Assembly: GCA_027563935.2 (NCBI GenBank) | Contig: JANVAS020000203.1 | Coordinates: forward strand, 3,100,001 to 3,164,000 | DNA length: 64,000 nt | DNA from: Costus lasius | Lineage: Eukaryota > Streptophyta > Magnoliopsida > Zingiberales > Costaceae | Direction of reading: 5' to 3' | Made by a program: the position numbers and the translations under genes | The notes under the pieces: model-generated | Seen by the model: the letters and a program-made list of their open reading frames with translations, nothing else | The model's database searches: none | Told to the model about the DNA's origin: nothing | Shown here: positions 11,588-24,230 of the stretch, in pieces | Position numbering within the stretch: position 1 is the stretch's first letter | How the letters are laid out: each line of letters starts with the position of its first letter

Positions 11588-11852
11588 TGGCCGTGAAGTC
11601 TAGAGAAGGCTCCGATTGAGTCCAAATTTTACAGGCAGCTTCGTCTTCTCATAAGGAATCACCCCATGCTTTTAGATTCTTCAAAAAGGCTTCAAAATTG
11701 GGTGATTTTACCTGAAATTCAATAAGACAGACGAAAAGTGAAGATTCTAAAGTTTTTAACTAAATAAGTCTTAAAGGAGTATGAAATCATTAAAATAGGC
11801 CTAAATTCATCATGAATAATAGTAAAAATCACTACAAAAATGCAAGGTGTCA

Positions 11853-13279
11853 TATGGCCATACCCAGGTGAGAACCTGATTTAGTCATTGCCATGTGATT
11901 GGGTGAAAACAAATGGTGACACACTTGTCCAATCGGATATCAGTTCAGCAAAGAGATTGTAATGCATCTGTACCTAATTGCGATGATGGGGATGTCGATG
12001 CCGATATCCATTCCAATGACTTGGGTAGCAGCGATGCACTGCTAGGTGCCACTCACTACTTGTGGTGACCTTAGGTCAGCACTGCCAACATCAGAGGAAC
12101 CTACAGGGTCGCACACCTTGATACTCGAGTTCTCGTATTGATCGGGAAGCCTTATGATCGAGTTATTGGATAACTTAGATCTATTTGGGACATTTCGTCA
12201 GCGCCAATGGGCTTGATGAGATGGAAGAGAGTTATTGGAGCTAAACTTCATTTTTGGCAGGTTGACCCATATTTGACCATGGTTGGTCAAATTTGGTTTA
12301 GGGTTGCGTTGGATTGGATCCAATTGCTTAATCAACCCATGCAATGAAGTTTGGGCTAGCTCATTATCCGATGAGGCCCAATAACAAGTTGTCATGATAA
12401 GAGAATTGGACTAAAAGGGTATAATGGGGAGAAGTCTCACCCCATTGGCGCCTAGGGGCATAATGGGGTGAGGGAGGCTACTTTTGCTCCTTTCGAAGGA
12501 TTAGGCGCCTTGCCCTTCATCCTTTCATGGTATGCTTGCCTCTATGGCATGTCTTGGGGCTGATATGGCATGGTGGACTTCTTAGGAAGGTCTCATGCGC
12601 ATATGGCTAATAGGAAAAGGTTTATGGTAAAGACTTGGAGACTTTCCAAAACCCAAAACCCTAATTGCTTCCCCTTAACCCTAGCCGCCCCCCCCCCCCC
12701 TTCTCTTGATGACTTGCGCCCACATCCCTCTTGCCTTGCCGCCCCTTACTTCTATATAATAGAAGTATGCATGAGCCTCAATGCATTGATTCAAGAAGCA
12801 TGAGCACTTCAAGGGGAGAGAGCAAGAAGAGGGTGGCGCAACCTTCTTCCATCACCATTGCCACAAGTCTTCTACCTCTTCTCCTTCTTCTCTTGGCACA
12901 AGGAGAGCTTGAGGTTGGCGGCATCATCTCCCTTCTTCTTCTTCATTGGCGCAAGAACCTTGGAGGTGGCGCAAGGCTTGAAGAAGGAACCATAAGGCTT
13001 GGATCTTCTTCCCGAGGCTAGCACCGGGCAAGGAAGAAGAGAGCTCGAGGCATCCGTGTGTGTGAGACTACAGAGGGCGCACGCTTGGGTGCATACCTCG
13101 ACATCGGCCTCGTCTTGCTCTTAAGGTATTTTCTATCTCATCATGTCGACTGCCTCGCTTGACGATCTTCACTAGGTTTTTGGGACCAGCCTGTTTCGGG
13201 GATATTATTCCGCTGTGCAATGTATATGTGTTTGTAATCTCTCTGAAAAATTGTAAAATATCCCCGGGGTTTCCCAATA
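11853..13279 (+). repeat. 5' LTR (3' part) of the Angela-like Copia element
   Basis: It aligns with about 21489-22906 of the 3' LTR. The first ~570 bases were separated by the Athila insertion and lie left of the window. It ends CCCAATA where the other LTR ends CCAACA, probably a substitution in the terminal dinucleotide. Confidence 0.9.
12753..12760 (+). promoter_or_regulatory. Probable TATA box of the Angela-like 5' LTR
   Basis: TATATAAT lies within CTTCTATATAATAGAAG, a small palindrome, about 520 bases before the LTR end. The same string occurs in the 3' LTR at 22381. Confidence 0.55.
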
Positions 13280-13280
13280 G

Positions 13281-13292
13281 TGGTATCAGAGC
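13281..13292 (+). other. Primer binding site, initiator tRNA-Met type
   Basis: TGGTATCAGAGC sits one base after the 5' LTR end. This is the standard Copia primer site complementary to initiator tRNA-Met. Confidence 0.92.
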
Positions 13293-14990
13293 GACTTACG
13301 AAACTCGAACGATGTACATTCATGCTTTTCTATGCTCACATGCCATATCTCAATTTTTGAAAATTGCATGTTAGTGGCGCATGATTTTTCTAGTAAGAAA
13401 AATTGTAGGTCTTTGCTTCCTATCTTCTATTCAATTTCTTTTGGATTGTTGAAAGATTATTTCCTTGATTGATTTAAGATCAAAGGCACACATAATTTTG
13501 TCAAGTAGGACGGGCATTGTGTCTTCGGACTGGCCAGGTCTCTTCATCTGACAAAAATTGCCAGTTGACAGGATCTATAAAATCATAAGGAAACATAGTC
13601 TCAAATGATCAAAAGATCTGTGATAAGATGATGAGGAAGAAAGACACGTTTTATGAAAAAGTAAAATTTCAGATTTTGTGTTTTTCATGAGCATGTAGAA
13701 TTGCATCTGTAAATACCTTGCTTTTGCATAATATTGTGGTCATGAGTCAAGAGGAAGATTAGGGTGGCGCATATCACTTTGCATGCCTGTGATGTACTCT
13801 TGTGAGGCCTGCGTGCTACTTTTCTTTTTTGCTTTTAACTAAGAGGAAGATTAGGGTGGCGCATATCACTTGAAGCATTGGCGCATGCATGCTTGCTTAC
13901 GCACCTTGCATGGTGGCGCAAGAAGCACTCTCCCTTGATGGCGCATGCATGCTAAGTGACGCAAGTTGGCATGGCCGAACCCTTTGGGTTTGAGAGCTAG
14001 CTATCTTGGCTCCTTGCATGGTGGCACATCTTCCTTGGAGGAAGCCCTTGGAATTGGCTGAACCCATGAGGGTGCTTCTAGGGTTTCCCTAGAACTACCT
14101 CTAGGGTTTGAAAGCTAAACCATGGTGAGAAGGACTTTGGAGCCAACCTTGAAGACCAAGATAGAGGTCGGCTAGGCTAGGTCTAGTTTTAGGGGCTTGA
14201 GTCCTAGGTCAAGAGTTGAACCTCCTTTTGGCATGGGTTGGTTCAATGTCTTGAATAGGCTATGATCACATCATTCTTTTACTGCTTTCAATATCTGCTA
14301 AAGCATGCTTGTGATGTTTTATCGTTATGTTATCACTATAGGATTGCATGCCTGTATTGTTAGACATAAGATAAAACTGATGAGACCTTAAAAACCCTCA
14401 TTCAAAATATCAAGTCTAGTAGTCTTCTAACGCGTAGCCCTCACTAAGCTATTGATCAGTGGAGTTGTGAACTGTTTCCCACCTCGTGGGACACACCCAC
14501 TTATCTTTAGAAAGTGCGTGGTGGCAATGGTTTCCCCAGTCCAGTTTTAACCTGGGCGTGCCTTCGCAAGGAAACTCGTTGGTCCCGGGCATAACGGTTA
14601 GGAATGGACTTGACTAGATTTTCATATGTGCTGGGCACATGATGAAACTCTAGAGGCATCGTTGAGAGGTTAGGGTTTCATGCTATATTCAGCCCTCGCT
14701 GGACATGGAATGCCTAGACTATCTCAACAAGGAGAGTTGCTTGGAGCAATCGGCTGGCGTGCACACCTTAAGAAGCATGGGTCACTTTGTGCATCTCATC
14801 CTACCCTCGTGGGATGCGAAGCCTCATGTGAAATAAGGATCCCTTCTCACTAGGAAATCTTAAATTTTCCGACTGACTTTGTGGGTTGTCAATTCGATTA
14901 AAATAGTGGGAGCCATAATCATTTAAAACAAGTCCGATTTAAATGATTCGAAGTAGTACTAATCTGTTGTTTCTTGGTTGTTGTAGAACA
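13293..14990 (+). other. Untranslated leader of the Angela-like element
   Basis: About 1.7 kb contains no protein-like ORF. A segment with AAGAGGAAGATTAGGGTGGC occurs twice (about 13750 and 13841). TTCTTGGTTGTTGTAG directly before the gag start resembles a splice acceptor, so the leader could contain an intron, but this is inference. Confidence 0.6.
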
Positions 14991-15410
14991 ATGGCAATGA
15001 ACAATGGCGGTTGGTCACTGCGATCTATCCTTGAGAAGGACAAGTTGGTTGGATCCAACTTGATGGATTGGTATATGAACTTGAGATTTGTGCTCAAGCT
15101 CGAGAGGAAACTCTATGTCCTTGAGCAGCCTATTCCTGAGCCGCTTCCATACTCGGCCTTAGCGGCTGAGAAGGATGATTATAATAAGCATCAGGCTGAT
15201 ACTTTGGAGGTTGCTAATTTGATGCTAGCCAACATGTCGCCTGAATTTAGAGGGCAATATGAATCTAAGAGTGCCTCTGAGATTATTCCTAATATAAGGC
15301 AGCTCTTTGATGAATTGGTTGAGCTCAATCCTCCTAAAGTAGACATTCAATGTGTTGAGCCGAAAGGCTTAACTAAGACATTGAAGACATATGGAAAGAG
15401 TCAGGAATAA
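14991..15410 (+). pseudogene. gag: Copia gag pseudogene with internal deletion
   Basis: The chosen start gives MAMNNGGWSLRSILEKDKLV, the usual beginning of Angela-type gag; an upstream ATG at 14943 is in frame but lies in the leader. The capsid part runs to about residue 105 (FRGQYES...). It then jumps to PKGLTKT, a segment normally close to the zinc knuckle, so a large central block is missing. The frame stops at 15410, and the remaining knuckle is found in another frame at about 15407-15450. Its sequence CYSCGGPPHMIKDM lacks the fourth zinc ligand. The protein could not form a normal particle. Confidence 0.88.
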
Positions 15411-18400
15411 CAAGTGCTACTCATGTGGAGGACCACCTCACATGATAAAGGACATGGTGTGGCTTCAGAATGAGAAGAAGAGAGGCAAGGCTTCGTCTTC
15501 ATGCTCAGGTATTTATGTTACAGAAGTCAACCTTTCTACTTCTATGTCATGGGTATTGGATACCGCATGTGGAGCTCATATTTGTACAAATATGGGGCTC
15601 AAGAAAAGTAGATCGGTACGGCTTGGAGAGATTGACCTACGGGTTGGAAATGGGGCACAGGTTACTGCTATTATTGTAGGAGTTTTGACTCTCTCCCTGC
15701 CTTCTGGACTTCAATTAGAGCTAGATAATTGCTATTATGTACCTTCGCTTACTAAGAACATTGTATCCATTCCTTGCTTGGCAAGGAAGGGATTTAAATT
15801 TGAAATAAAGGAGAACGTTTGTTCTTTTTCATTTGCAAATATGTTTTATGGGAAGGGTACATTGTGCAATGGTTTATATGTCTTGGACATGAATAGCTCT
15901 ATTTGTAACATTAATAGCAAGAGGACCAAACTGAGTGGTTCAGTTGGTGCTTTCCTATGGCATTGTCGATTATCCCATATAAACAAGAATCGCATCCAAC
16001 AACTCCATGCAAATAGGTTGTTAGATTCAAGTTCTTTTGAGGAATTTGATACTTGTGAGCCTTGTTTATTAGGAAAGATGACAAAAGCACCCTTCAGACT
16101 AGTGAGAGGGCGCATGGTTTATTGAATCATATACACAGTGATGTGTGTGGGCCATTCAGTAAATAAGCCAGAGGAGGGTACAACTACTTCATCACATTTA
16201 CTGATGACTTCAGTAGATATGGATATGTCTATCTGATGAGACATAAGTCTGAATCCTTTGAGAAATTTAAGGAATTCAGACATGAAATAGAGAACCAGCT
16301 TGGTAGATCCATTAAAGTTCTTCGATCAGATCGTGGTGGAGAGTACTTGAGTGGTGAGTTCTATGACTATCTTAGAGAGTGTGGGATCCTATCCCAACTC
16401 ACTCCTTCTAGAACACCTCAATGGAATGGTATGTCTAAGAGGAGAAATCGAACCTTATTAGACATGGTTCAATCCGTGATGAGTCATGCAACTCTACCAC
16501 CCTCATTCTGGGGTTTTGCACTTGAGACAGCTTCCTAACCTCTCTTTTATCAAAATATGGGGATGTGAGGCTTATGTCAAACGTCAGGATTCTAGCAAGT
16601 TAGAGCCCAGATCTAATAAATGCGTGTTTGTGGGGTATCCTAAGGAAACTAAAGGATACTACTTCTATGTTCCCACCGAGAACAAAATTTTTGTTGCTCG
16701 GGGTGCTGTCTTTCTAGAGAAAGAATTTCTCATAAAAGAAGTTAATGGGAGGAAGTTTGACTTGGACGAGGTCCAAGTATAACCACAAGACACAGAGATG
16801 GAATCTGAGCCACCTGCACCGGTTGCTGGGCAACCTAAGGCTCAGACACAGGCCCCACGTAGGTCTGGGAGGATTCGTTGTGTGCCTGAGAGGTATGGGT
16901 CACTGCCGACTCAACACGACGGGATCTTCATCATTGAGGATGAACCCAAGACCTATGATGAGGCAGTCAGTGGACCGGACTCCGAGAGATGGCTTGAGGC
17001 CATGCGATCCGAGATGGATTCCATATCAGCTAACCAAGTCTGGGATTTGGTTGAGCTACCTGATGGGGTAAAACCCATAGGGTGTAAATGGGTCTTCAAG
17101 AGGAAGACAGACATTGATGGCAACATAGTTACCTATAAAGGTAGACTAGTGGCTAAAGGATTCAAACAAGTCCACGGTGTTAGGGAATGCCGGGTGTAAT
17201 TTAAAATTTTGCAGTCCCAGGACGCAACGGAAGAAGCATTACACCCGAAACACATTCCTGTCCCAAGGATCCATGCGAGGGAGAGAACACAAGGATGTGT
17301 TAGGGTTAGTACCTTTATTGCTTGTTAGGATGAAGGTGCCAAGTTGAAGACGCTCAAGTGCTCGTCCTCTACAAGTATCCACGCGTCGACTCCTTGATCG
17401 TTGCTCCCTTCCACGCTTGGTGCTAGCCTCGGGAAGAGAATCAAGCCTTTGTCACTCTCTTCAAATCTTGCGCCACCTCCAAGGTAGAAGCGCCAAGAAG
17501 AGATGAGGAGGAAGATGATGCGCCAAGTACTTCCTTCTTCTTCTTTGCTTGCGCCACCTCCAAGGTGCGCCTATGGCCAAGGGACGATGAGGGCTTGTGG
17601 CAAGAAGACGCCACCAAGCTCAAAGAATCCTTGCACCAAGAAGATGAGAAGAAGAACAAGAGGAACTTGCTTGCGCCTTTGATGGAAGAAGGAGAGCTCC
17701 AAGCCCTCAAGTTGTCGCCACCTTAAGCTTCCAATTCTCTCCAAGAGATGTCGCCACCAAGCCCTTCTCCAAGTTGCGCCAAGAGGTGAAGAAGGAGAAG
17801 AAGGCTTGCGGCTACAAGGAGGAAGAAGGTTGCACCACCTTGATGTTGTCGCCCTTTGCCCTTGCTCACACCTCTCTATGTATGTTCACACCTCCAAAGA
17901 ATCGAACCAACAACCACAAGAGAGGGCGGCAAGGGTCCTATTAATAGGACAAGGGGCGGCTAGGGCAATGGCTAGGATCATACCAAGTGGGCGGCTAGGA
18001 TGAGAGGGGTTTGTGGTAAGGAAAGTCTCCAAGACTTTGCCATAAACCTCATTCAACCTATCCTTATTTGCCCAATAGCCATATCAGCCCAAGACATGCC
18101 TTAGAGGCATTCTTTCCATCCAAGGAGAAGGGCTAGGCGCAACATGCAAGAGGTATTTGGCTAGGGTAAGGGTTTGAGTGCATGTAGGGTTTATGAGATA
18201 AGGAAAGTCTCCAAGACTTTACCATAAACATCTCCCTACTTCTCATATGCGCTCAAGCTCTTTCCAAAAGAGTCCTCAAGCCATATCAGCCCCAATACTT
18301 ACCATAGAGACAAGATACCATGAAGGGATGAAGGGGGAGGCGCCACTTCCTTCCAAAGGAAGCAACTTATGCCACCCACACCCCATTATGCCCCTAGGCG

Positions 18401-20896
18401 CCAATGGGGTTGGGTTTCTCCCCATTATACCCTTTTAAGCCAATTTCCTCTTCATGACAACTTATTATTGGGCCTCATTGGATAATGAGCTAGCCCAAAC
18501 TTCATGGCATGGGTTGATTAAGCCATTGGATCCAATCCAATGCAACCCTAATCCAAATGTGACCAATTAAGGTCAATTTCGGGTCAACCTGCCAAAAAAT
18601 GAAGTTTGGCTCCAATAACTTTCTTCCAACTCATCAGGCCCATTGGCGCTGATGAAATCTTCCAAATGGATCCAAGTTATCCAATAACTTGATCCAAAGG
18701 CTTCTGATTAAAGCAACGTCAAGAGTCTATTGCGTGTGACCCCGTAGGATCCATATGATGATGGCAATGATGTAAACATCATAAGTAGTGAGGGGTATCT
18801 AGCAACACATCACTACTACCCATGTCATAGGACTTAAGTCATTATGGCAACAACTCCTAACGAGCAACGAGGATTCCCATTGCATTATAGATCCCTTTGC
18901 CTAAACTGATATCCTGCCATTGGAATAGTCTCAAGTTTATTATCCAATGCATTGGTCATGACTTAACTAGTGTGGCCACACATTCCTGTCATGCACCAAT
19001 AAGGTGGGGCGCCCCGAGGTGGATATCATGCTTCCAATATGGAAGGGGCAAATCCTACTATTAGTCATCCATGCCTCTACATGATTTATGACATGCCTAA
19101 TGACAGTCGTTTTGATCTCCCAATTACGGAGAGACGTAAGACTGTATTAAAGCATACCCATCATCAAATCTAGACATGAATACCTCAAGTCCTAAGGATC
19201 AATGCAAACCTCTTGCATGTGAGATTGACTTGTTGACTAGATAAATCAATCCTCACGATGGATCACTCCAGTGCATCCAATGCACCTGTATGCCTGCGTT
19301 ACTGTGCCCCGCACCTAACCAGCCCATACACCAGTCTCACATGTACCAAAGCTGTCCCATATCTGCTAAGGTACCTTGACTGGGGATAGCTTGTGAGAAT
19401 GGATCCAATCCAAACTCCTAGGACATTATATATGCAACTCAATACATCTACGCAGGTAGAGAAGTCTGCATAATAACGACCATGCCTTTAATAATTCTAT
19501 CAAAGTACTTTCAAACAATGCCTGACCATGTCCATACATTGGTCTGCAGGGCATATACACCAACACACGGGGTGGACTATGATGAAACCTTCTCGCCAGT
19601 TGCCATGATAAAATCCATTCGGATTCTGCTTGCTATAGCTGCATATCATAATTATGAGATATGGCAGATGGATGTGAATACAGCATTCCTTAATGGAAGG
19701 TTGACTGAGGATGTATATATGACACAACCTGATGGCTTCATCCATCCTGCAGATATTAGTAAGGTCTGTAGGCTAAAGAAATTCATTTATGGATTAAAGC
19801 AAGCATCTCGAAGTTGGAATCTTCGATTTGATGAAGCTGTGAGAGATTATGGCTTTATCAAAAGCAAAGATGACGCCTGTGTATACAGAAAATTCAGTGG
19901 GAGCTTGGTGATTTTTCTGGTATTGTATGTCGATGGCATACTGCTCATCGGAAATGACATCCCTAGTCTTCAAGCTGTGAAGACATGGTTAGGGAAGTGT
20001 TTCGAGATGAAGGACTTAGGGGAGGCCACTTATATCCTAGGCGTGAGGATCTACCGGGATAGATCCAAGAGGCTCAGAGTACCTACATTGATAAGGTCCT
20101 GGAGAGGTTCTACTTGGAGCAATCCAAGAAGGGGTACCTTCCAGTGAGACATGGTCTTACTCTCTCAAAGAGCCAGTGTCCCACCACACAAGCTGAGAGG
20201 GATGACATGAGTCGAATGCCCTATGCCTCAGTAGTGGGATCGATCATATATGCAATGTTGTGTACTAAACTAGATGTGGCTTATGCTGTGAGCATAACCA
20301 ACTGATACCAATCCAATCTATGTTTGTAGCACTGGGTGGCTGTAAAGAACATCCTTAAGTATCTGAGAAGAACTAAGGATCTGTTCTTGGTCTATGGGGG
20401 ACAGGAAGAGCGTAGTATGCAGGGCTACACTAATGCGTCGTTCCAGTCTAACCCTGATGACTTCAGATCACAGACAAGCTATGTGTTCAGATTAATTGGA
20501 GGTGCTATGAGCTGAGAGAGTTCTAAGAAATCTATTGTAGCTAATTCTACAACCGAGGCTGAGTATGTAGCTGCTTCTAAGGCAGCCAAAGAAGCCATTT
20601 GGATAAGGAAGTTTATTTTTGAACTTCAGATGGTTCCATGTGCAGTGGATCCCATTGAGGTCTATTGTGACATCAATGGTGCAATTGCACAACCCAAGGA
20701 GCCACGGTCTCATCAAAGGTCCAAACACATACTCAGGAGATTTTGCCTGATCAGAGAGATCATTGATCGAGGTGATGTCAAGATTAGCAGAGTTCACACA
20801 GAGAACAATCTAGCAGACCCACTAACCAAAGCTTTGGCGCAGCAGAAGCATGATGGTCGTACTAGAGATATGGGGTTGAGGTTGCTTAACTTCTAG
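15391..20896 (+). pseudogene. pol: Copia pol pseudogene (protease, integrase, RT, RNase H), split by insertion
   Basis: Segments in order: protease (WVLDTACGAHICTN; 15391-16125) with a GAG-pre-integrase zinc region (HCRLSH...CEPC); integrase core in a shifted frame (about 16110-16538; RSDRGGEYLSGEF, TPQWNGMS); integrase end with a deletion after FWGFALETA (16540-16780); RT fingers (16798-17172; NQVWDLVELPDG, CKWVFKRK). The 2.4-kb inverted solo LTR then interrupts. RT palm follows (19571-20060; DETFSPVAMIKSIRI, DVNTAFLNG), then a frameshift near 20070-20085, and RNase H (20110-20896; TTEAEYVAA, ADPLTKAL). The catalytic YVDD reads YVDG (codon 19935-19937). In-frame stops occur also near 16126, 16163, 20306 and 20515. 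Confidence 0.9.
17178..19565 (-). mobile_element. Angela-related solo LTR inserted into Copia pol
   Basis: The insert starts TGTTAGGGAATG and ends TATACACCAACA. It is flanked by CACGG (17173-17177 and 19566-19570), and joining the flanks restores the RT reading (KQVHG then VDYDE). It has no coding domain. The reverse complement is related to the Angela-like LTRs (for example 18380-18640 against 12210-12430), so this is a solo LTR of a related family, in the opposite orientation to its host element. Confidence 0.9.
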
Positions 20897-20910
20897 GTCT
20901 TAGTACAAGT

Positions 20911-20917
20911 GGGAGAT
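20911..20917 (+). other. Polypurine tract of the Angela-like element
   Basis: GGGAGAT, preceded by CAAGT, lies directly before the 3' LTR start TGTTGGTG. This is the usual Copia arrangement. Confidence 0.8.
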
Positions 20918-22906
20918 TGTTGGTGTATGTGCCCTAAGACCTAGTATTGGTCCATCTTTGTACTACTTAACTCTGATATTTATATATCTTTCTGGCATTA
21001 TCATTATCTATGTTTGTTTACATCTGCTATTATGTTTACATGATAATGTCCCTAGAGCCAGATTGGATCTGTGCTCAAATAATTGTCCCCAGTCGATGTA
21101 CCTGAGTGGATATGGGACAGCTCTAGTACTTGTGAGACTGGTAAATGGGCTGGTTAGGCACAAGATGCTAATGCAGACATATGGGTATATCAGTGGTGGA
21201 TATACTAGATAGACCCACTGTGAGGCAATGACTTGATGTCATGAGTTATCCACACAAGTGACAGGAGACGCATCGATCCCTTGACTTGAGGTCATTGACC
21301 ATTCTATATGGTTAGGGATATGCTTTGATACAACCTAACACCTCGCCGTAGTTGGGAGGTAATAACGGTTGTCATTAAGCATGTCATGACCCATATAAGA
21401 AGGTCAATGTACAGACAGAGGATTTGCCCTTTCTTGAGGGAAGCTTGATATCCATGGAGCTCCTCTATGGTTCTATGACTAAAAGTGTATGGTCATACCC
21501 ACATGAGAAACTGATTTAGTCATAGCTATGTGATTGGGTGAAAACAAATGGTCACACACTTGTCTAACCGGATATCAGTTCGGCAAAGAGACTGTAATGC
21601 ATCTGTACCTAGTTGCGATGATGAGGATGTCGATATCGATATTCATTCCAATGACTTGGGTAGCAGTGATGCACTGCTAGGTGCCACTCACTGCTTGTGG
21701 TGACCTTAGGTCAGCACTACCAACGTCAGAGGAACCTACAGGGTCGCACACCTTGATACTTGAGTTCTCGTATTGATCGGGAAGCCTTATGATCGAGTTA
21801 TTGGATAACTCGAATCTATTTGGGAGATTTCGTCAGCGCCAATGGGCCTGATGAGATGGAAGAGAGTTATTGGAGCTAAACTTCATTTTTGGCAGGTTGA
21901 CCCGTATTTGACCATGGTTGGTCAAATTTGGTTTAGGGTTGCATTGGATTGGATCCAATTGCTTAATCAACCCATGCAATGAAGTTTGGGCTAGCTCATT
22001 ATCCAATGAGGCCCAATAACAAGTTGTCATGATAAGAGAATTGGGCTAAAAGGGTATAATGGGGAGAAGTCTCACCCCATTGGCGCCTAGGGGAATAATG
22101 GGATGAGGGAGGCGCCTTTTGCTCCCTTGGAAGGTTTAGGCGCCTTGCCCTTCATCCTTTCATGGTATGCTTGCCTCTATGGTAAGTCTTGGGGCTGATA
22201 TGGCATGGTGGACTTCTTAGGAAGGTCTCATGCGCATATGGCTAATAGGAAAAGGTTTATGGTAAAGTCTTGGAGACTTTCCAAAACCCAAAACCATAAT
22301 TGCTTCCCCTTAACCCTAGCCGACCCCCTTCTCTTGATATCTTGCACCCACATCCCTCTTGCCTTGCTGCCCCTTACTTCTATATAATAGAAGTATGCGT
22401 GAGCCTCAAAGCATTGATTCAAGAAGCGTGAGCACTTCAAGGGCCGAGAACAAGAAGAGGGTGGCGCAACCTTCTTCCATCACCATTGCCGCAAGTCTTC
22501 TACCTTTCTCCTTCTTCTCTTGGCGCAAGGAGAGCTTGAGGTTGGCGGCATCATCTCCCTTCTTCCTCTTCATTGGCGCAAGAACCTTGGAGGTGGCGCA
22601 AGGCTTGAAGAAGGAACCATAAGGCTTGGATCTTCTTCCCGAGGCTAGCACCGGGCGAGGAAGAAGAGAGCTCGAGGCATCCGTGTGTGTGAGATTGCAG
22701 AGGGCGCACGCTTGGATGCCTACCTCGACATCGGTCTCGTCTTGCTCCTAAGGTATTTTCTATCTCATCATGTTGAATCCCTCGCTTGATGATCTTCACT
22801 GGGTTTTTGGGACCGGCCTACTTCGGGGATATTATTCCTTTGTGCAATGTATATGTGTTTGTAATCTCTCTGAAAAATTATAAAATATTCCCGGGGTTTT
22901 CCAACA
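20918..22906 (+). repeat. 3' LTR of the Angela-like Copia element
   Basis: It runs from TGTTGG to CCAACA, a perfect 6-bp terminal inverted repeat, 1989 bases. It carries the TATA-like TATATAAT at 22381-22388. It aligns with the visible 5' LTR from about 21489 onward. Confidence 0.93.
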
Positions 22907-23850
22907 TGCCCCCGACTCCAAGTCTATAGGCTAGTATCTGCAATGTGCCCCTGCACACTCGTGTCTTTAGGTTGCCTACTTGGCCATCTTGGTGGACTCC
23001 ATCATGCCTACCTCAGTGGCATGTACACCCCAAGCCTTAGGCACCACTTGTGCTTGTTCACCCTGCTAGACGTTGAGGGATCATCTTCGTTCATCATGCT
23101 CAGTCTGTGTTGGGGCTATACTAAGTGTGAAGAGCATCACAATCTCCTCGACTCAAGTTCATCATCACCCTCGACAATAGGCCATTAAGGTATGCCTTGA
23201 TCTCTTCTTCAAAATACCATAGGTAATAAGCCTTCTCATAATGGGCTTCTTTATCAGATGTGCCTTTCCAATGGGTAGGAAACTCCCTCCCCATATTCTT
23301 CTTATTGTGGTCGAGTGTCTTTTAATCTACTATTTTATATTTTCTTATCAAATTTTGCATGGACATTTAGTGGAGCACATTGTCCCTGTGATCTATTAGG
23401 CACTACTTTATCTACGTGAAACTTCTTTAAGAAATTCATGTGGCATGTTAGGTGAAGCTTCAGATGATCTAAAAGTTATAATCTTTAAGCCACCCACTCT
23501 AGGACTTCAAAAAGTCCATCATACCTTCGTATCATGCTTTGGTAATTTAACTTAATTAATATATTATTCCAAATTTAAGGTGTTAGTTTGAGAAGAACTA
23601 GATCCCCTACCGTGAATTGCTAGTCACGTTGGCTCTAGTTGGTATATGCTGCATCCTCCTTGTAGCATGCTCTAAGCTATCATGAGCCTCTTAGATCACC
23701 TCGACATGGTCCTTGGCCACTGAGTGTGCTGCTAGGAAATCACTATCTATGCACTGCACCACATCAACTAGGGTTAGGGGCTATTGTTGTCACTTCCTGA
23801 CAGCTAGTGGGCCCGGATCGGTAGCCCACCTACGGTGCATGGCAATTGGG
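22907..23850 (-). mobile_element. Chromovirus relic (LTR end and integrase/chromodomain remnant)
   Basis: The first 230 bases resemble the last part of the chromovirus LTRs at 55338-57290 and 57296-59085, ending AGCATCACA near 23136. Next comes a heavily decayed copy of the internal region beside that LTR (CCCTCGACAATAGG near 23170 against 59112), then weak similarity to the integrase C-terminal part seen at 59215-59720. No reading frame is open. The Angela-like element appears to have inserted into this relic. Confidence 0.75.
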
Positions 23851-24230
23851 CATGCTAAACTAGCCCACCTAGAGAACTAATAATTTCAAAGAAAATAACA
23901 AAAGCTCATAATCCATACAAAATATATAATACTCTCTGTCAACACCAGTGGTACAATAGACCAACTGATGCGTTACATTTTAGTAGTAATTTTCATGGAC
24001 ATTTCATGCTAATTCTAGGCTTATTTTAATACTTTCATGCCCTTTTTAGGCTAAATTACTTGATATCTTCAGAATCTTCACTTTTTGGCACTTTTATGGA
24101 ATTTCAGGTTAAAAACGCCCTTTTTTGACATATTTTGATGATTCTAAGGCCATGGGAAGATTTCTTGTATGAAGACAAGGTCACACGTCAAATTTGGACA
24201 TAAACGGAGTTAGCCTGAAAAATACGGCCA

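Larger units (their letters stand above)
1..11852 (-). mobile_element. Athila-type Ty3/gypsy LTR retrotransposon (family A), decayed
   Basis: Reading on the minus strand, the order is 5' LTR, primer binding site, gag, protease, reverse transcriptase/RNase H, integrase, a long noncoding 3' stretch, polypurine tract and 3' LTR. The two LTRs match over their length; the left one lacks about 68 bases because the window begins inside it. LTR termini are TGACAC...GTGTCA on the plus strand. The tRNA-Asp-type primer site, the protease motif ALCDLGASVS and the 3' motif rich in GAGGACAAGC are typical of the Athila lineage. The coding region has several stops and frameshifts, so this copy is not autonomous. 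The right flank is the LTR of an Angela-type Copia element, so this element inserted into that LTR. The left target duplication lies outside the window and could not be checked. Confidence 0.93.
8618..11852 (-). repeat. 5' LTR of Athila family A, interrupted by an insertion
   Basis: It begins TGACACTGTCCGC and ends AAGGTGTCA. It matches the left LTR on both sides of a 1640-bp insertion at 9365-11004. Without the insertion and the extra target copy it would be about 1590 bases. TATA box and palindromes are retained. Confidence 0.93.
11853..22906 (+). mobile_element. Ty1/Copia retrotransposon, Angela/BARE-like, decayed
   Basis: Order on the plus strand: 5' LTR (its first part lies beyond the Athila insertion, left of the window), an initiator-Met primer site, a 1.7-kb leader, gag, protease, integrase, RT, RNase H, polypurine tract and 3' LTR. 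The 2-kb LTRs with TGTTGG...CCAACA ends and the RT sequence around DLGEATYILGVRIYRDRS resemble the Angela/BARE lineage. Gag carries a large deletion, the zinc knuckle lacks its last cysteine, pol has frameshifts, and an inverted solo LTR of a related family splits the RT region. The left target duplication is outside the window; the right flank is a chromovirus relic. Confidence 0.92.

Noticed and set aside
20958..21212. 84-codon ORF starting in the Angela-like 3' LTR
   Set aside because: It lies in U3 of the LTR and is not conserved as a frame in the solo LTR copies.
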